Source: DASYKT01 sp963718105
GTDB lineage: Bacteria > Acidobacteriota > Blastocatellia > Pyrinomonadales > Pyrinomonadaceae
Direction of reading: 5' to 3'
Length of the DNA: 64,000 bases
Assembly: GCA_963718105.1 (NCBI GenBank)
Contig: OY970352.1
Coordinates: forward strand, 4,030,001 to 4,094,000
Numbering within the stretch: the first letter of the stretch is position 1; each line of letters opens with the position of its first letter. Shown here in pieces: positions 51,810 through 60,133 of the stretch. Below the pieces are notes generated by a model. The model searched no databases and was not told the DNA's origin. It saw nothing but the letters and a program-made list of their open reading frames with translations. Position numbers and translations under genes: made by a program.

Positions 51810-51915
51810 GTCAGTACCGGGAACGAAAGTGACCGGCTCTGAGCGAAGCGAATTGTTCTTATCCTCACTTGTCTCACAAAAAGAACTAGCGGTCACTTTC
51901 GTTCCCGGTACTGAC
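51810..51915. repeat. CAGTACCGGGAACG palindrome, copy 2
   Basis: GTCAGTACCGGGAACGAAAG (51810-51829, arm to 51838) pairs with 51888-51915 ending CCCGGTACTGAC, 28 bp with a single gap. Same family as 30051-30175, with different central bases. Confidence 0.8.
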
Positions 51916-51944
51916 CCGTTACTTTCTGACTCCAATACCGATCT

Positions 51945-52973
51945 TTAAGCGGACGTCGTTACTTCGATGCCGGCGGGTACTTCGATCACAGTTTCTTCGC
52001 CATGCTCGGCCAGGAAACGCTCGGCGTCGATAGCTGCCATACAGCCGGTACCCGCGGCGGTGACGGCCTGGCGGTAGATAGCATCCTGCGCGTCGCCGCT
52101 GGCAAACACTCCGGGGATCTTGGTTTTCATCGAATCCTTTTCGGTAATGATGTAGCCGACCTCGTCCATATCCAGCCAGTCTTTAAAGAGCTGGGTATTC
52201 GGCTGGTGGCCGATGGCGATAAAAACGCCGCTCGTATCAAAGCTGCTTTCCTCGTTGGTTTGATTATTGAAAAGTTTTACGCCCGTAACGCCGTCTTCTT
52301 TAGAACCGACGATCTCTTTTACTTCCGTGTTCCAGATGTAATCGATCTTGTCATTTTTAAAGGCGCGTTCCTGCATGATCTTGGAAGCACGCAACGCCTC
52401 GCGGCGGTGAATAAGGGTCACCCTGGTGGCAAATTTCGTCAGGTAAGAAGCTTCCTCGATCGCGGTGTCGCCGCCGCCCACTACCACCAGCGGTTTTCCG
52501 CGAAAGAAAAACCCGTCACAGGTAGCGCAGGCCGAAACACCGTTTCCGCCCAGGCCTTCCGGCGCCGGCGCTTCGCCCGGTATGCCCAGCCATTTGGCCG
52601 AAGCCCCGGTCGCGATGATCAACGTTTCGGCTTTTATCTCGTGCGTTATCTCTTCGGTATCGTGGCTTTCCTTGCCGTATAGCGTAAAAGGGCGCTCACT
52701 TAGATCTACGCGGTCGATCCACACGTTAATGATCTTGGTGCCGAAGCGCACGGCCTGTTCGCGAAATTCCACCATCAGATCGGGGCCCATTATCCCCTTG
52801 GAAAAACCCGGGTAATTTTCCACGTCGGTGGTGATGGTCAACTGGCCGCCGGGCTGCGGCCCGTCGATCACCAGGGGCCCTAGCTCAGCCCGCGCTGCAT
52901 AGATTGCGGCGGTCAGCCCCGCCGGGCCTGATCCTAAGATCACGACTTTGCTTTTGATCTGTTCGATTGCCAT
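51945..52973 (-). CDS. trxB: Thioredoxin reductase
   Basis: The 342-residue flavoprotein passes electrons from NADPH to thioredoxin. It has the FAD loop GSGPAGLTAAIYAARAE near residue 14, the redox centre CATC in SACATCDGFFF, the NADPH motif VGGGDTAIEEA and the C-terminal FASGDAQDAIYRQAV, in order. The length is about 20 residues more than E. coli TrxB, due to a tail (EVPAGIEVTTSA). Single gene. Start at 52973 (MAIEQIKSKVVILGSG). The dsb-type system at 19.5 kb is independent. Confidence 0.93.
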   Translation of the reverse strand: MAIEQIKSKVVILGSGPAGLTAAIYAARAELGPLVIDGPQPGGQLTITTDVENYPGFSKGIMGPDLMVEFREQAVRFGTKIINVWIDRVDLSERPFTLYGKESHDTEEITHEIKAETLIIATGASAKWLGIPGEAPAPEGLGGNGVSACATCDGFFFRGKPLVVVGGGDTAIEEASYLTKFATRVTLIHRREALRASKIMQERAFKNDKIDYIWNTEVKEIVGSKEDGVTGVKLFNNQTNEESSFDTSGVFIAIGHQPNTQLFKDWLDMDEVGYIITEKDSMKTKIPGVFASGDAQDAIYRQAVTAAGTGCMAAIDAERFLAEHGEETVIEVPAGIEVTTSA

Positions 52974-53166
52974 ATATTTTTTTATCTCAACTCTTATATT
53001 ATATAAAAGTTGTCAAGAGAACGATATTGACCGGGAGCTGTTATCAGCTTGCCCGAAACATGACTATGCGAACCTCCCGATAATGGCCCGCTACCATTGC
53101 AAAATTTTGTAAAACCTGTGTTAAACTGTGGTTGCTCTTGTTCCCCGTGGTACTTGCTTTTAAGGA

Positions 53167-53550
53167 ATGTCGACAATTTTGCAATCTCAATACGAAGAGA
53201 AGCGGTTTGCCCTTCGCATGGCTCTGCGTTTGCCTGTCGTTGTTTCGGGACGGGCTGACGACGGTGCGGCCTGGAGCGAACCCACGGAAACCGACGATAT
53301 TTCTACTTCGGGCGCGCTGTTTCATTTGAACCAGGTGGTCGCTCCGGGTGAAGAGCTTTTTCTTCGTTCCCATCGGCCGGATGGCTCCGCCGTCGAGGTC
53401 AAAGCTACGGTTGCGCGGATCGCTCCCGCCATTTACGGTACCGCCCGTGTCGGCGTCTCGATAACCGAACCCAGGGATACCTGGCTGCGGCTTTTTGTCG
53501 CGTGGGTCGCTGACGACCAGGCCGGCGAAGCAGCCGAAGGCGCCGCCTGA
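53167..53550 (+). CDS. PilZ-domain protein
   Basis: The 127-residue protein reads as a PilZ domain: KRFALRMALRLPVVV has the N-terminal RxxxR-like charged stretch (R14...R18 region), and ETDDISTSGALFHL has the D-x-S-x-x-G motif. PilZ domains bind c-di-GMP and control motility, adhesion or polysaccharide production. The first Arg motif is weaker than the canonical RxxxR, so ligand binding is not certain. A single gene with ATG 53167. Surrounding spacer is full of repeats on the right side. Confidence 0.75.
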   Translation: MSTILQSQYEEKRFALRMALRLPVVVSGRADDGAAWSEPTETDDISTSGALFHLNQVVAPGEELFLRSHRPDGSAVEVKATVARIAPAIYGTARVGVSITEPRDTWLRLFVAWVADDQAGEAAEGAA

Positions 53551-53610
53551 GCAAAAAGCTCCCCTACTTACAAAGGAGGGGGTGGTTCTCACTTTTGTTT
53601 TATAGTCAGT

Positions 53611-54129
53611 TAGCGATCGAATCTCTCATCTGTTATCTATAATCTTTCATCTATTCCGAATGGATTTTCCGTCCCGGTATCTGCGCGAAAAACATCAAGT
53701 ATTAGCGGGTTTGCCTACAAAGGCAAGATCAATTGTTGACGACGAATTAGACCTTCCCGCTAAATATAAATAAATCAAACGCGGGCGCAAGCGGCCCTTC
53801 CCAACCTGAGAGGTGGTCAGTTCGCGTAATAAATAATAAACATTCTGGTAAATAAAATTTGCAGGTCCGGAAGGGTTGCTTGCGCCTGCTCATATCTTAA
53901 GTCCCGTAGCGACGTTATATTTATAGATCGGAATCACGAATAAATAGCTCCGTTAGGAGCGACATTACCGCGTAGTGGTATTCCGACTGTAGCCGTGGGT
54001 TTTAACCCACGGTACGAGTCAAATAATCACGCCGTCGCATCGCGACGATTGATTTGTTCATCCGTTCGCTCGCGCGACGCGCTTTGCCTACTCAACATTT
54101 CCCGTGGGTTAAAACCCACTGCTACAGTC
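53611..54129. repeat. Block of palindromic repeats between pilZ and the enoyl-CoA hydratase gene
   Basis: Three repeats of different families are stacked here: a single arm of the ATCTATTCCGAATGGATT type at about 53640-53670, the GGGCGCAAGCGG palindrome at 53781-53891 (arms 53781-53801 and 53869-53891), and a third type at 53985-54129, GACTGTAGCCGTGGGTTTTA with the right arm ending TGCTACAGTC. ACGTTATATTTATAG at 53912 is shared with 42722. The 1148-bp gene-free region contains no credible gene. Confidence 0.65.
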
Positions 54130-54316
54130 AACCCATCGCTCCGCGATGATCGTGCGTCAACAGTATTTATGGGCAACTCCCTTTGAAGGCTAGACTTTGC
54201 CTTTTAACGTAATTCTCTACAAAATCCAAAGCCTTTAAAAATACGCTCTTACCAAGTCCCGTAAATGTAAGCGATAATAACCTCGCGGCATTTCTGCCTT
54301 CCGGCGACATTAATCA

Positions 54317-54525
54317 GCTAAAGATCTTTTACAAGCCGTCTTTATTTATTTTCTGCGGATCACGAATGATTTTTAAGATTTCTGGAACATTTTTGGAACA
54401 GGTGGAACGTTGGCACGCACTGGAACAGGGTGTTCCACTCTCGCTAAAGATCCTGTGCAAGGCCGTTTTATTTATTATTGGCCGATCATGATTGATTTTT
54501 AAGATTTCTGTTCCAAAAGCGTTCC
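54317..54525. repeat. Two degenerate direct repeats with GGAACA/TGTTCC motifs
   Basis: Unit 1 (54317-54388) and unit 2 (54443-54518) both start GCTAAAGATC and share TTTATTTATT, GGATCACGAATGAT/GCCGATCATGATTGAT and TTTTTAAGATTTCTG. Between and after them lie GGAACAGG, GTTCCAC and GGAACA motifs in both directions. Origin unknown; possibly an old duplicated control region or repeat relic. No coding frame is supported. Confidence 0.5.
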
Positions 54526-54698
54526 AGATGTTCCACTTGTACACACCCGTTCCGGGTGGAACACTTTTCATTAAAGCAGGGTAGTGGGAAGTTTAAAGAT
54601 CGGCCGCAGGTTTCCGGTGTGATCCTGGAAAATACCTCACCCGTGGTTTTCCTTATGTAATTAATCATTTATCATCATTTATTATTCACTAAATATTT

Positions 54699-55481
54699 AT
54701 GGCTAATTTTGAAACCATCCTGGTAGAAAAAAAAGGTAACGTCGCGGTCATTACCATTAACCGCCCCGATAAACTCAATTCTTTGAACTCGAAAGTTCAC
54801 GCCGAGGGAGTAGCCGCGCTGGAGGAACTCAGACACGACGACGAAGCGCGCGTGGTAGTTATCACCGGCGCCGGGCAAAAATCATTTATCGCCGGCGCCG
54901 ACATCAGCGAATTTGCCGGGCAGACCCCGGTTTCGCAGCGCAGCACGTTTCAGGAAAAGTCGCTCTTTAATTCGCTCGATAGTTTTCCCAAACCGGTGAT
55001 CGCCATGATCAACGGATTTTGTCTCGGCGGCGGAAACGAACTCGCCCTGACCTGTGACCTGCGCGTGTGCAGCGAGAATGCAAAATTTTCGCAGCCGGAA
55101 ATCAATTTGGGTATTATGTGCGGCGGCGGCGGCACCCAGCGCCTGACGCGCCTGATCGGCGAAGGCCGCGCGATGGAGATGGTCCTGACCGGCGATATGA
55201 TCGACGCCCAAACGGCGCTGAAATTTGGCCTGGTCAATTACGTTTTCACCGCGGAAGAATTGGAAGCGAAAACCATGGAATTTGCCGGCAAGATCGCCGA
55301 AAAAGCCCCGATCGCCTTGCAGATGTCAAAAGAAGCTGTGAAGTTCGCCTCGCGCTCTAATCTGGACGAAGGCCTCCGCCGTGAAGTAGATCTTTTCGCG
55401 CTTTGCTTTTCGACCGAAGACAAAACCGAAGGTGTCAGCGCCTTCCTGGAAAAACGCAAGCCGGTGTTTAAAGGGAAATAG
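54699..55481 (+). CDS. Enoyl-CoA hydratase/isomerase family protein
   Basis: The 260-residue crotonase-fold protein hydrates enoyl-CoA in fatty acid or amino acid breakdown. The oxyanion-hole segment SFIAGADISEFAG and NGFCLGGGNELAL are present, and the two catalytic glutamates are there: Glu in GGGNELAL and Glu in PEINLGIMCGGGGTQRL. The usual Pro in LIPGxGGTQ is Cys-Gly here. It could equally be an isomerase or a specialised hydratase. ATG 54699, just before the tRNA gene; a poor hairpin TCGGGCTTTTTTCGCCCG at about 55503-55520 follows. Confidence 0.88.
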   Translation: MANFETILVEKKGNVAVITINRPDKLNSLNSKVHAEGVAALEELRHDDEARVVVITGAGQKSFIAGADISEFAGQTPVSQRSTFQEKSLFNSLDSFPKPVIAMINGFCLGGGNELALTCDLRVCSENAKFSQPEINLGIMCGGGGTQRLTRLIGEGRAMEMVLTGDMIDAQTALKFGLVNYVFTAEELEAKTMEFAGKIAEKAPIALQMSKEAVKFASRSNLDEGLRREVDLFALCFSTEDKTEGVSAFLEKRKPVFKGK

Positions 55482-55664
55482 GTTAAGGTTAATAAGCATT
55501 TAGTCGGGCTTTTTTCGCCCGTCTGCGCCCTAGCCACTCGGTCACAGGCAGCATATTAACAGGTAGCTGATTTGACCATTCGATAACGTTGGCTTGATGC
55601 GATTCTTGAATTTTGTTAAATTCGATGCTTGCCGATTTTTAACGAACGGCATTTGATAGCTTTT

Positions 55665-55740
55665 GGGGACGTAGCTCAGCTGGGAGAGCGCATGAATGGC
55701 ATTCATGAGGTCAGGGGTTCGATCCCCCTCGTCTCCACCA
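55665..55740 (+). tRNA. tRNA-Ala (anticodon GGC)
   Basis: The 76-nt cloverleaf includes the encoded CCA end. The acceptor stem GGGGACG pairs with CGTCTCC and has the G3-U70 pair diagnostic of alanine. D-arm GCTCAGCTGGGAGAGC; anticodon stem CATGA/TCATG with loop ATGGCAT giving GGC; T-arm AGGGG/CCCCT with TTCGATC. tRNA genes are common integration sites: the DNA to its right is AT-richer and contains an integrase, so this probably is the left attachment site of an island. Confidence 0.97.
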
Positions 55741-56189
55741 ATAAAATCAATAACTTAGGGCAATCATAGCGATTGCCCTTTTCCATTTTGTGTGCCAAAT
55801 GTGTGCCAAACTTATTACCGTTAGATTCTCATCGGAAACGTTCGCAGAAAAATCTTGTGTTTCTTGAATGGGTGGTTTATATTGTCTTCACTCTTGGTTG
55901 TATTCGATGTTTTTGTCGATGACGGAGCTTTAGCTGTGAAGATGCTGAATTTCTGTGCTTAGGATTCGTGCGAAAAGAACGCGTAGTAAAGCTCCCGGTA
56001 TCAATCTCCTATTACAAATACTTAATGGATTTTGTGATTGTTTTCGATAGGCATTTTGCTGGGTGTGGCATCTCGAAAACCTGTAAAAAGTAAACCTAGC
56101 TCACTCAAAACTTTACGCAGAATTCCATAAGATATTAACGAGCAGATCAAAGGACCCTCGTGGGTGCAATATTATTTAGTGAAGGTTGA
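55741..56189. other. Island start: terminator and direct repeats, no gene
   Basis: A terminator for the tRNA transcript, AGGGCAAT (55757-55764) and ATTGCCCT (55772-55779) plus TTTT, is followed by a perfect tandem TGTGTGCCAAA at 55789-55799 and 55800-55810, possibly an integrase arm site. The remaining sequence has no open frame worth calling and no clear promoter. Confidence 0.55.
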
Positions 56190-57680
56190 ATGATTGATAT
56201 GCAGTTGATTCAAATACTTACAATAATCTTAATGATCGGAATGACTTATGTCATTTATCAAACTCTAGGTGCGCGTCGAAAAAATCTGCTTTATACAGCA
56301 GAGGAGAAAAAGCAATGGGATTCTTTTATCGGTGGGCGGGCAGGTGGTTGGCTGACTATTGCTAACGTGGTCGGTACCCTAACGTCATTGGCAGGTGCTT
56401 ATGTCTTCTTTATTGGTAGCTCCAAACTTTTTGGTTTCTGGATTCTGATCTGTTCCGTTTCAATATTTGCGGGTGCGAAAATTGCAAATATCTTCACCAA
56501 CCGGATACTTAATTCTCCCCGTATTCGCGCATTAGTTGAGTCACCGGATCAAACCGGCGGAGTAATAGCGTCGATATTTTGGGCACCAGATCCTAAATCT
56601 CGACGAACAGCTCAGTTGGTTAAATGGGTAAGCATTTTGAATTTAGTTGCGATTCTCTGGTTAGAATTTTCAGTTTTTGCCTCTATCGGAAGCCACTTAT
56701 TAGCTCTGCACTCGACATTATGGATCTCATTATTTCTGTTGATATGTTGTTTCACGATCGTTTTTTTCACTTTGCGTTACGGTCTGCGGGGATTTGTTTT
56801 TGCCGATCTCTTCCAGAGTCCAATGATTTTGCTGGCGGGGCTTGCAATTCTGGGCGGTTGCATCGCCCTTTGGTTTCTTGGCAAAGTATCCCTTCCCCCT
56901 GTCCCGAAGCTTGTCGCTCCATTGCTATCGAATTTGGACTGCGTGTTGTTTGTATTTCATAACATTTGTTTAAACGGACTCTTGCTTTTGGTAACTGAGG
57001 CCCATTGGTTGCGCATTTGGATTTTTCGCGAGCGTGAAATCAAATACCTGCCTCAGTCCTCGCTTGCAACCGGTTTTGTTTGGGCCATTCTCATAATATT
57101 AGGTTTCATGGCGTATTATGCATCCGACCAAGCTATTGGGGTGAAAGCTGTAGCAGGTTTATTAGGTAAGCTCAACGAACTCTCCATAGTTTTTAGTGCG
57201 GTCTTTTGGATTGGAGGGATCGCGGCGCTTTTCTCGACTGCTGACGAGACTCTTTATTCTCTATTAGTTGTATCTGCTTTTAACTCGAAAACAGGAATGC
57301 TCGATAACCGGATTATGGCAAACATACGCCCCTATCTAACGTCGATATTGGTTGCAGCGTGCTTTGCTGGAGGATACGCCCTAATAGAGGTATTTCAATT
57401 GCCGGTAGAAAAACTTTTGTTTATTGTGTTTCCATTAAGTCTAAATGTATTCCCGGCATTTGTCAGAGCATTTCGAGGATTACCTCAGCGGCCGTGGTAT
57501 ATTTTATTTTCACTTTTATTATATTTTATTTGCGCAATATTGGGGTTGATGCAGCCCGAGTCTAATTTCGCATGGACGCTAGCAGCCGCGTTGGCCCCGG
57601 TGGTGGTTGGTATAATGGCAGCCTTTGGTAAGAAGTACGAAGTCGAGGCCAAACCAGCCTCGGAGGAGGCATTACAATAA
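56190..57680 (+). CDS. Multi-span transporter-like membrane protein (sodium:solute symporter-like)
   Basis: The 496-residue protein has about 12 or 13 membrane segments. The first cytoplasmic loop contains DSFIGGRAGGWLTIANVVGTLTS in parts FIGGRAGGWL and VGTLTS, which resembles the opening of sodium:solute symporter (LeuT-fold) proteins, and FSTADETLYSLLV resembles their later unwound helix. The similarity is weak, so substrate and even transport role are open. It is in a lower-GC island, translationally coupled to the next membrane gene (1-bp overlap). ATG 56190 behind a GAAGG site. Confidence 0.65.
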   Translation: MIDMQLIQILTIILMIGMTYVIYQTLGARRKNLLYTAEEKKQWDSFIGGRAGGWLTIANVVGTLTSLAGAYVFFIGSSKLFGFWILICSVSIFAGAKIANIFTNRILNSPRIRALVESPDQTGGVIASIFWAPDPKSRRTAQLVKWVSILNLVAILWLEFSVFASIGSHLLALHSTLWISLFLLICCFTIVFFTLRYGLRGFVFADLFQSPMILLAGLAILGGCIALWFLGKVSLPPVPKLVAPLLSNLDCVLFVFHNICLNGLLLLVTEAHWLRIWIFREREIKYLPQSSLATGFVWAILIILGFMAYYASDQAIGVKAVAGLLGKLNELSIVFSAVFWIGGIAALFSTADETLYSLLVVSAFNSKTGMLDNRIMANIRPYLTSILVAACFAGGYALIEVFQLPVEKLLFIVFPLSLNVFPAFVRAFRGLPQRPWYILFSLLLYFICAILGLMQPESNFAWTLAAALAPVVVGIMAAFGKKYEVEAKPASEEALQ

Positions 57681-58333
57681 TGGACGTTGCTCGCTTCTTT
57701 ACTTTGATTAGCCCCACCGTGGCATTGTTGATATTCTTTGTAGTAAAAGGTTTTATTAGCATAGGCGACGTCGTACTAAGTATGATATTTGTCATCATCG
57801 CTTTCGTCGCATTAGGAATACAGTGGCGCCATCGTCAATGGGCACCACAACCAAAAGAAGCGAACGAGCGAATACGAAAATTGTTACTAGCCGTTTATAA
57901 GATAGCGGTCTCGCTTGTCCTCATCGTGCCGTTTCTTAGTCTTGGAGTAGCATATCTTCTCAATGAAGAAGCGCCCCGGTTCATAGACAATTCTGCTGTG
58001 ATAAAAATAAAGCAACCACCTTCCACTCTCCCGGTCGAGACGATTAACCTTAATGAGCCTTCAAATAAAGGTACGGAGTCGTACGTCGCCGTATTTCAGG
58101 ATTCTACTCAAAATATCGCTCCAACCTACATATTGGTAAAGGAAGTACTGGGACAAGTGGACTCCTCGGTTCGTTGGCCGACTGCGTGGTATTGTTTGCT
58201 GGTGGCTATAATCTTAATAGCTGGCCTGAAAGTTGGAGAGTTATTTGCAGACATGAACATGGCCCCCTTAAAGGGAGACAACACGACGTCTAACCTTTTA
58301 GCGGAACCTTCGACACGATTACCGGGACACTAA
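57680..58333 (+). CDS. Island membrane protein, partner of the transporter-like protein
   Basis: The 217-residue protein has three clear membrane segments and perhaps a fourth (FFTLISPTVALLIFFVVKGF, VVLSMIFVIIAFVALGI, IAVSLVLIVPFLSLGVAYLL, and YCLLVAIILIAGLKVGELF near the C-terminus). An extracytoplasmic domain of about 75 residues lies between the last two. I do not recognise the family. It overlaps the upstream gene by one base, so the two make a functional pair. Confidence 0.6.
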   Translation: MDVARFFTLISPTVALLIFFVVKGFISIGDVVLSMIFVIIAFVALGIQWRHRQWAPQPKEANERIRKLLLAVYKIAVSLVLIVPFLSLGVAYLLNEEAPRFIDNSAVIKIKQPPSTLPVETINLNEPSNKGTESYVAVFQDSTQNIAPTYILVKEVLGQVDSSVRWPTAWYCLLVAIILIAGLKVGELFADMNMAPLKGDNTTSNLLAEPSTRLPGH

Positions 58334-58520
58334 CACTGCTAAGACTTTAGATCGGACGGCTTGTCTACCCTGGGTATGCACTCAAGGTTAAGATCGCCGA
58401 TAAGGGCATCAGTCGGCGGGTAATTTTTTAGATTATAAGCGACGGAGCAGCGCAAGAAAATTCTCGGCTGGTGATACAACCAGCCTCGGCGCAACCACGC
58501 GTCTTAGTCTAAATCTCGAC

Positions 58521-59662
58521 CTATTTAGAGTACAACATCGCGCCTAATTTGTCCGACGCACTCCGCTGCATATCAGGCAAGACGTGGCTATAAGTATCCA
58601 ATGTCATTTTCACGCTCGTATGTCCTAATCGGTCAGCTACAACTTTCGGGTTCTCACCACTTGCTAATAGCAAAGTCGCGCAGGTATGGCGTAAGGAATA
58701 TAAAACGAATCCGCCACCTTCTAGTCCTGCTTTTTTAATGATTTTTTCGTAATGTCTTTGCGTGAGATTTCGATAATGAATTGGTGTTCCCATTTCAGTA
58801 GCAAACACCAAATCCAGTTTTTCATAAGACTCACTGAGTTTGAAACGATGCTCTAGCTGCTGTTTTTTATGTTCTTTCAGCTTCAACATCAGATCGTTTG
58901 GCAAGGGGATATTTCGACGAGACTTCTTAGTCTTAGGTTCGCTCATCTTATAACCTCCTTTAAGCCAGACTAAAGCCCGTTGAACTTTGGCAGTGCGATT
59001 TACAAAATCAATATCGGACCATCGGAGCGCGAGATATTCTTCCGGTCGCATTCCACTTATCATCGCGAATTCAAACACCAGGCCGAGCCGATCATTCTGC
59101 GCATGACTTAAGAACTCCGAGGCTTGGCTCGGAGACATTGCCTTTGTCTCTTCTTTTATCTCTTTCGGTAACTCTGTAAACTCACAAGGATTCCTGACTA
59201 TGTAGTTGAACTCAACTGCTTTTCTCAGAGCCATTGATAGAATCGCGTGTGCGTAACGAACTGTGCGCGGCGATAATCCTCGTTCTAACATAGCGCTGTA
59301 AACCTTTTGAACGTCATGCGTTTTAATACTTGGCAGTTTTAGTTGACCAAGCCGAGGTCGAATGTGCACGCGCAAAGTCCCTTCGTAGCTGTAAAAAGTT
59401 TGCTCTGCTATTCGAGCCTTAATGAGTTTCAGCCAGTTATCAAGATGCTCGTTTAGCGTCTGCTTATTTACTTCGATCAGTACACCCAGATCTTTGTCTC
59501 GTAACTTCGCTGTTAAAAATTTCTGGGCGTCGGATCGTTCCCGCGAACAGTATGGTTTGAATACAAGCGCTTTCCATTACCATCCCGGCCGCGATAAATC
59601 TTAACCAACCAGCTACCAGTTCCGCGATCAATAATTTGTCCCCGTTCTCTAGCCTTTGACAT
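58521..59662 (-). pseudogene. Tyrosine integrase, frameshifted (reading frame broken near 59540)
   Basis: Read on the minus strand from ATG 59662 (behind AAGAGGTGAA) the frame gives MSKARERGQIIDRGTG...YSNHTVRG and then runs into a stop. From about 59550 a second frame resumes with DAQKFLTAKLRDKDLGVL and continues through the core-binding and catalytic domains to the stop at 58521. The catalytic residues are Arg in SGMRPEEYLALRW, His/Arg in YSLRHT, His in RLGHTS and Tyr in DTYSHV. One extra G in the GGG at 59540-59542 would restore 380 residues, the normal size. Either the gene is dead or the base count is a sequencing error. Confidence 0.8.
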
Positions 59663-59680
59663 ACATTTCACCTCTTTTTA

Positions 59681-59710
59681 ACTATACCGTGGAGGGTATA
59701 TATGTGTCAA
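59681..59710 (-). promoter_or_regulatory. Promoter of the integrase gene with a dyad in the spacer
   Basis: On the minus strand TTGACA (59705-59710) and TATAGT (59681-59686) are 18 nt apart, and the spacer carries the dyad TATACC-N6-GGTATA (59683-59700). A dyad overlapping the -10 to -35 spacer is where a repressor or MerR-type regulator would bind, so the integrase is probably under local control by an island protein. Confidence 0.6.
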
Positions 59711-59760
59711 CAACTATTCGCGTTGCAGAATAGTTTATTTTGTGTAATAATCTCTAACTT

Positions 59761-59955
59761 ATGAAGGGCTTTCTCACGACTAAAGAGGCAGGGGATAGGC
59801 TAGGAGTTTCTGCCAGACGAGTCGTTGCAATGATCAAAGCGGGTTCTTTACCAGCCGAATCTATAGGCCGTATTCACCTGATAAAAGAGTCTGACTTGTC
59901 TCGGGTAAAAGATAGAAAGCCTGGCCGACCATTCAAAAAAGGTAACTGCTCCTAA
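59761..59955 (+). CDS. Excisionase/MerR-like HTH protein
   Basis: The 64-residue product (MKGFLTTKEAGDRLGV) is a single winged helix: helix-turn-helix TTKEAGDRLGVSARRVVAMI, wing KAGSLPAESIGRIHLI and helix ESDLSRVK, with a basic tail KPGRPFKKG. This is the layout of phage and island excisionases that direct a tyrosine integrase to excise DNA. It is divergent from the integrase gene, 98 bp away. A weak promoter TTGCAG-N17-AATAAT (59723-59751) would give an almost leaderless mRNA. Confidence 0.75.
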   Translation: MKGFLTTKEAGDRLGVSARRVVAMIKAGSLPAESIGRIHLIKESDLSRVKDRKPGRPFKKGNCS

Positions 59956-60072
59956 TTATTCTTAAGGGAAGACAGGTTGCTGGCTCTCTCTGTCGCGATA
60001 ATTTACTGATGAGCTGTTGTCTTTACATTTCTGCTTTTCGAGACTATTATTCCTTCACATACTAACCAAATA

Positions 60073-60117
60073 AGCGGAGGCAACCACATGTCTGAACGCA
60101 ATAAGACTGATCCTTGA
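60073..60117 (+). promoter_or_regulatory. Ribosome site and short open frame just upstream of the kinase-like gene
   Basis: GCGGAGG (60074-60080) is followed after 7 nt by ATG 60088, from which nine codons MSERNKTDP run to TGA at 60115-60117. The downstream frame (ATC CTT GAT GAC... then DLDKCMKVAN) is in the +1 register relative to this start, and the stop context is CCT-TGA. This could be a programmed +1 shift like that in prfB, an indel, or a leader peptide. Confidence 0.45.
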
Positions 60118-60133
60118 TGACCTAGACAAATGC

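Noticed and set aside
53611..54525. CRISPR array
   Set aside because: Repeats in this stretch are of different families, unequally spaced and palindromic, with no regular repeat-spacer unit and no cas genes nearby.
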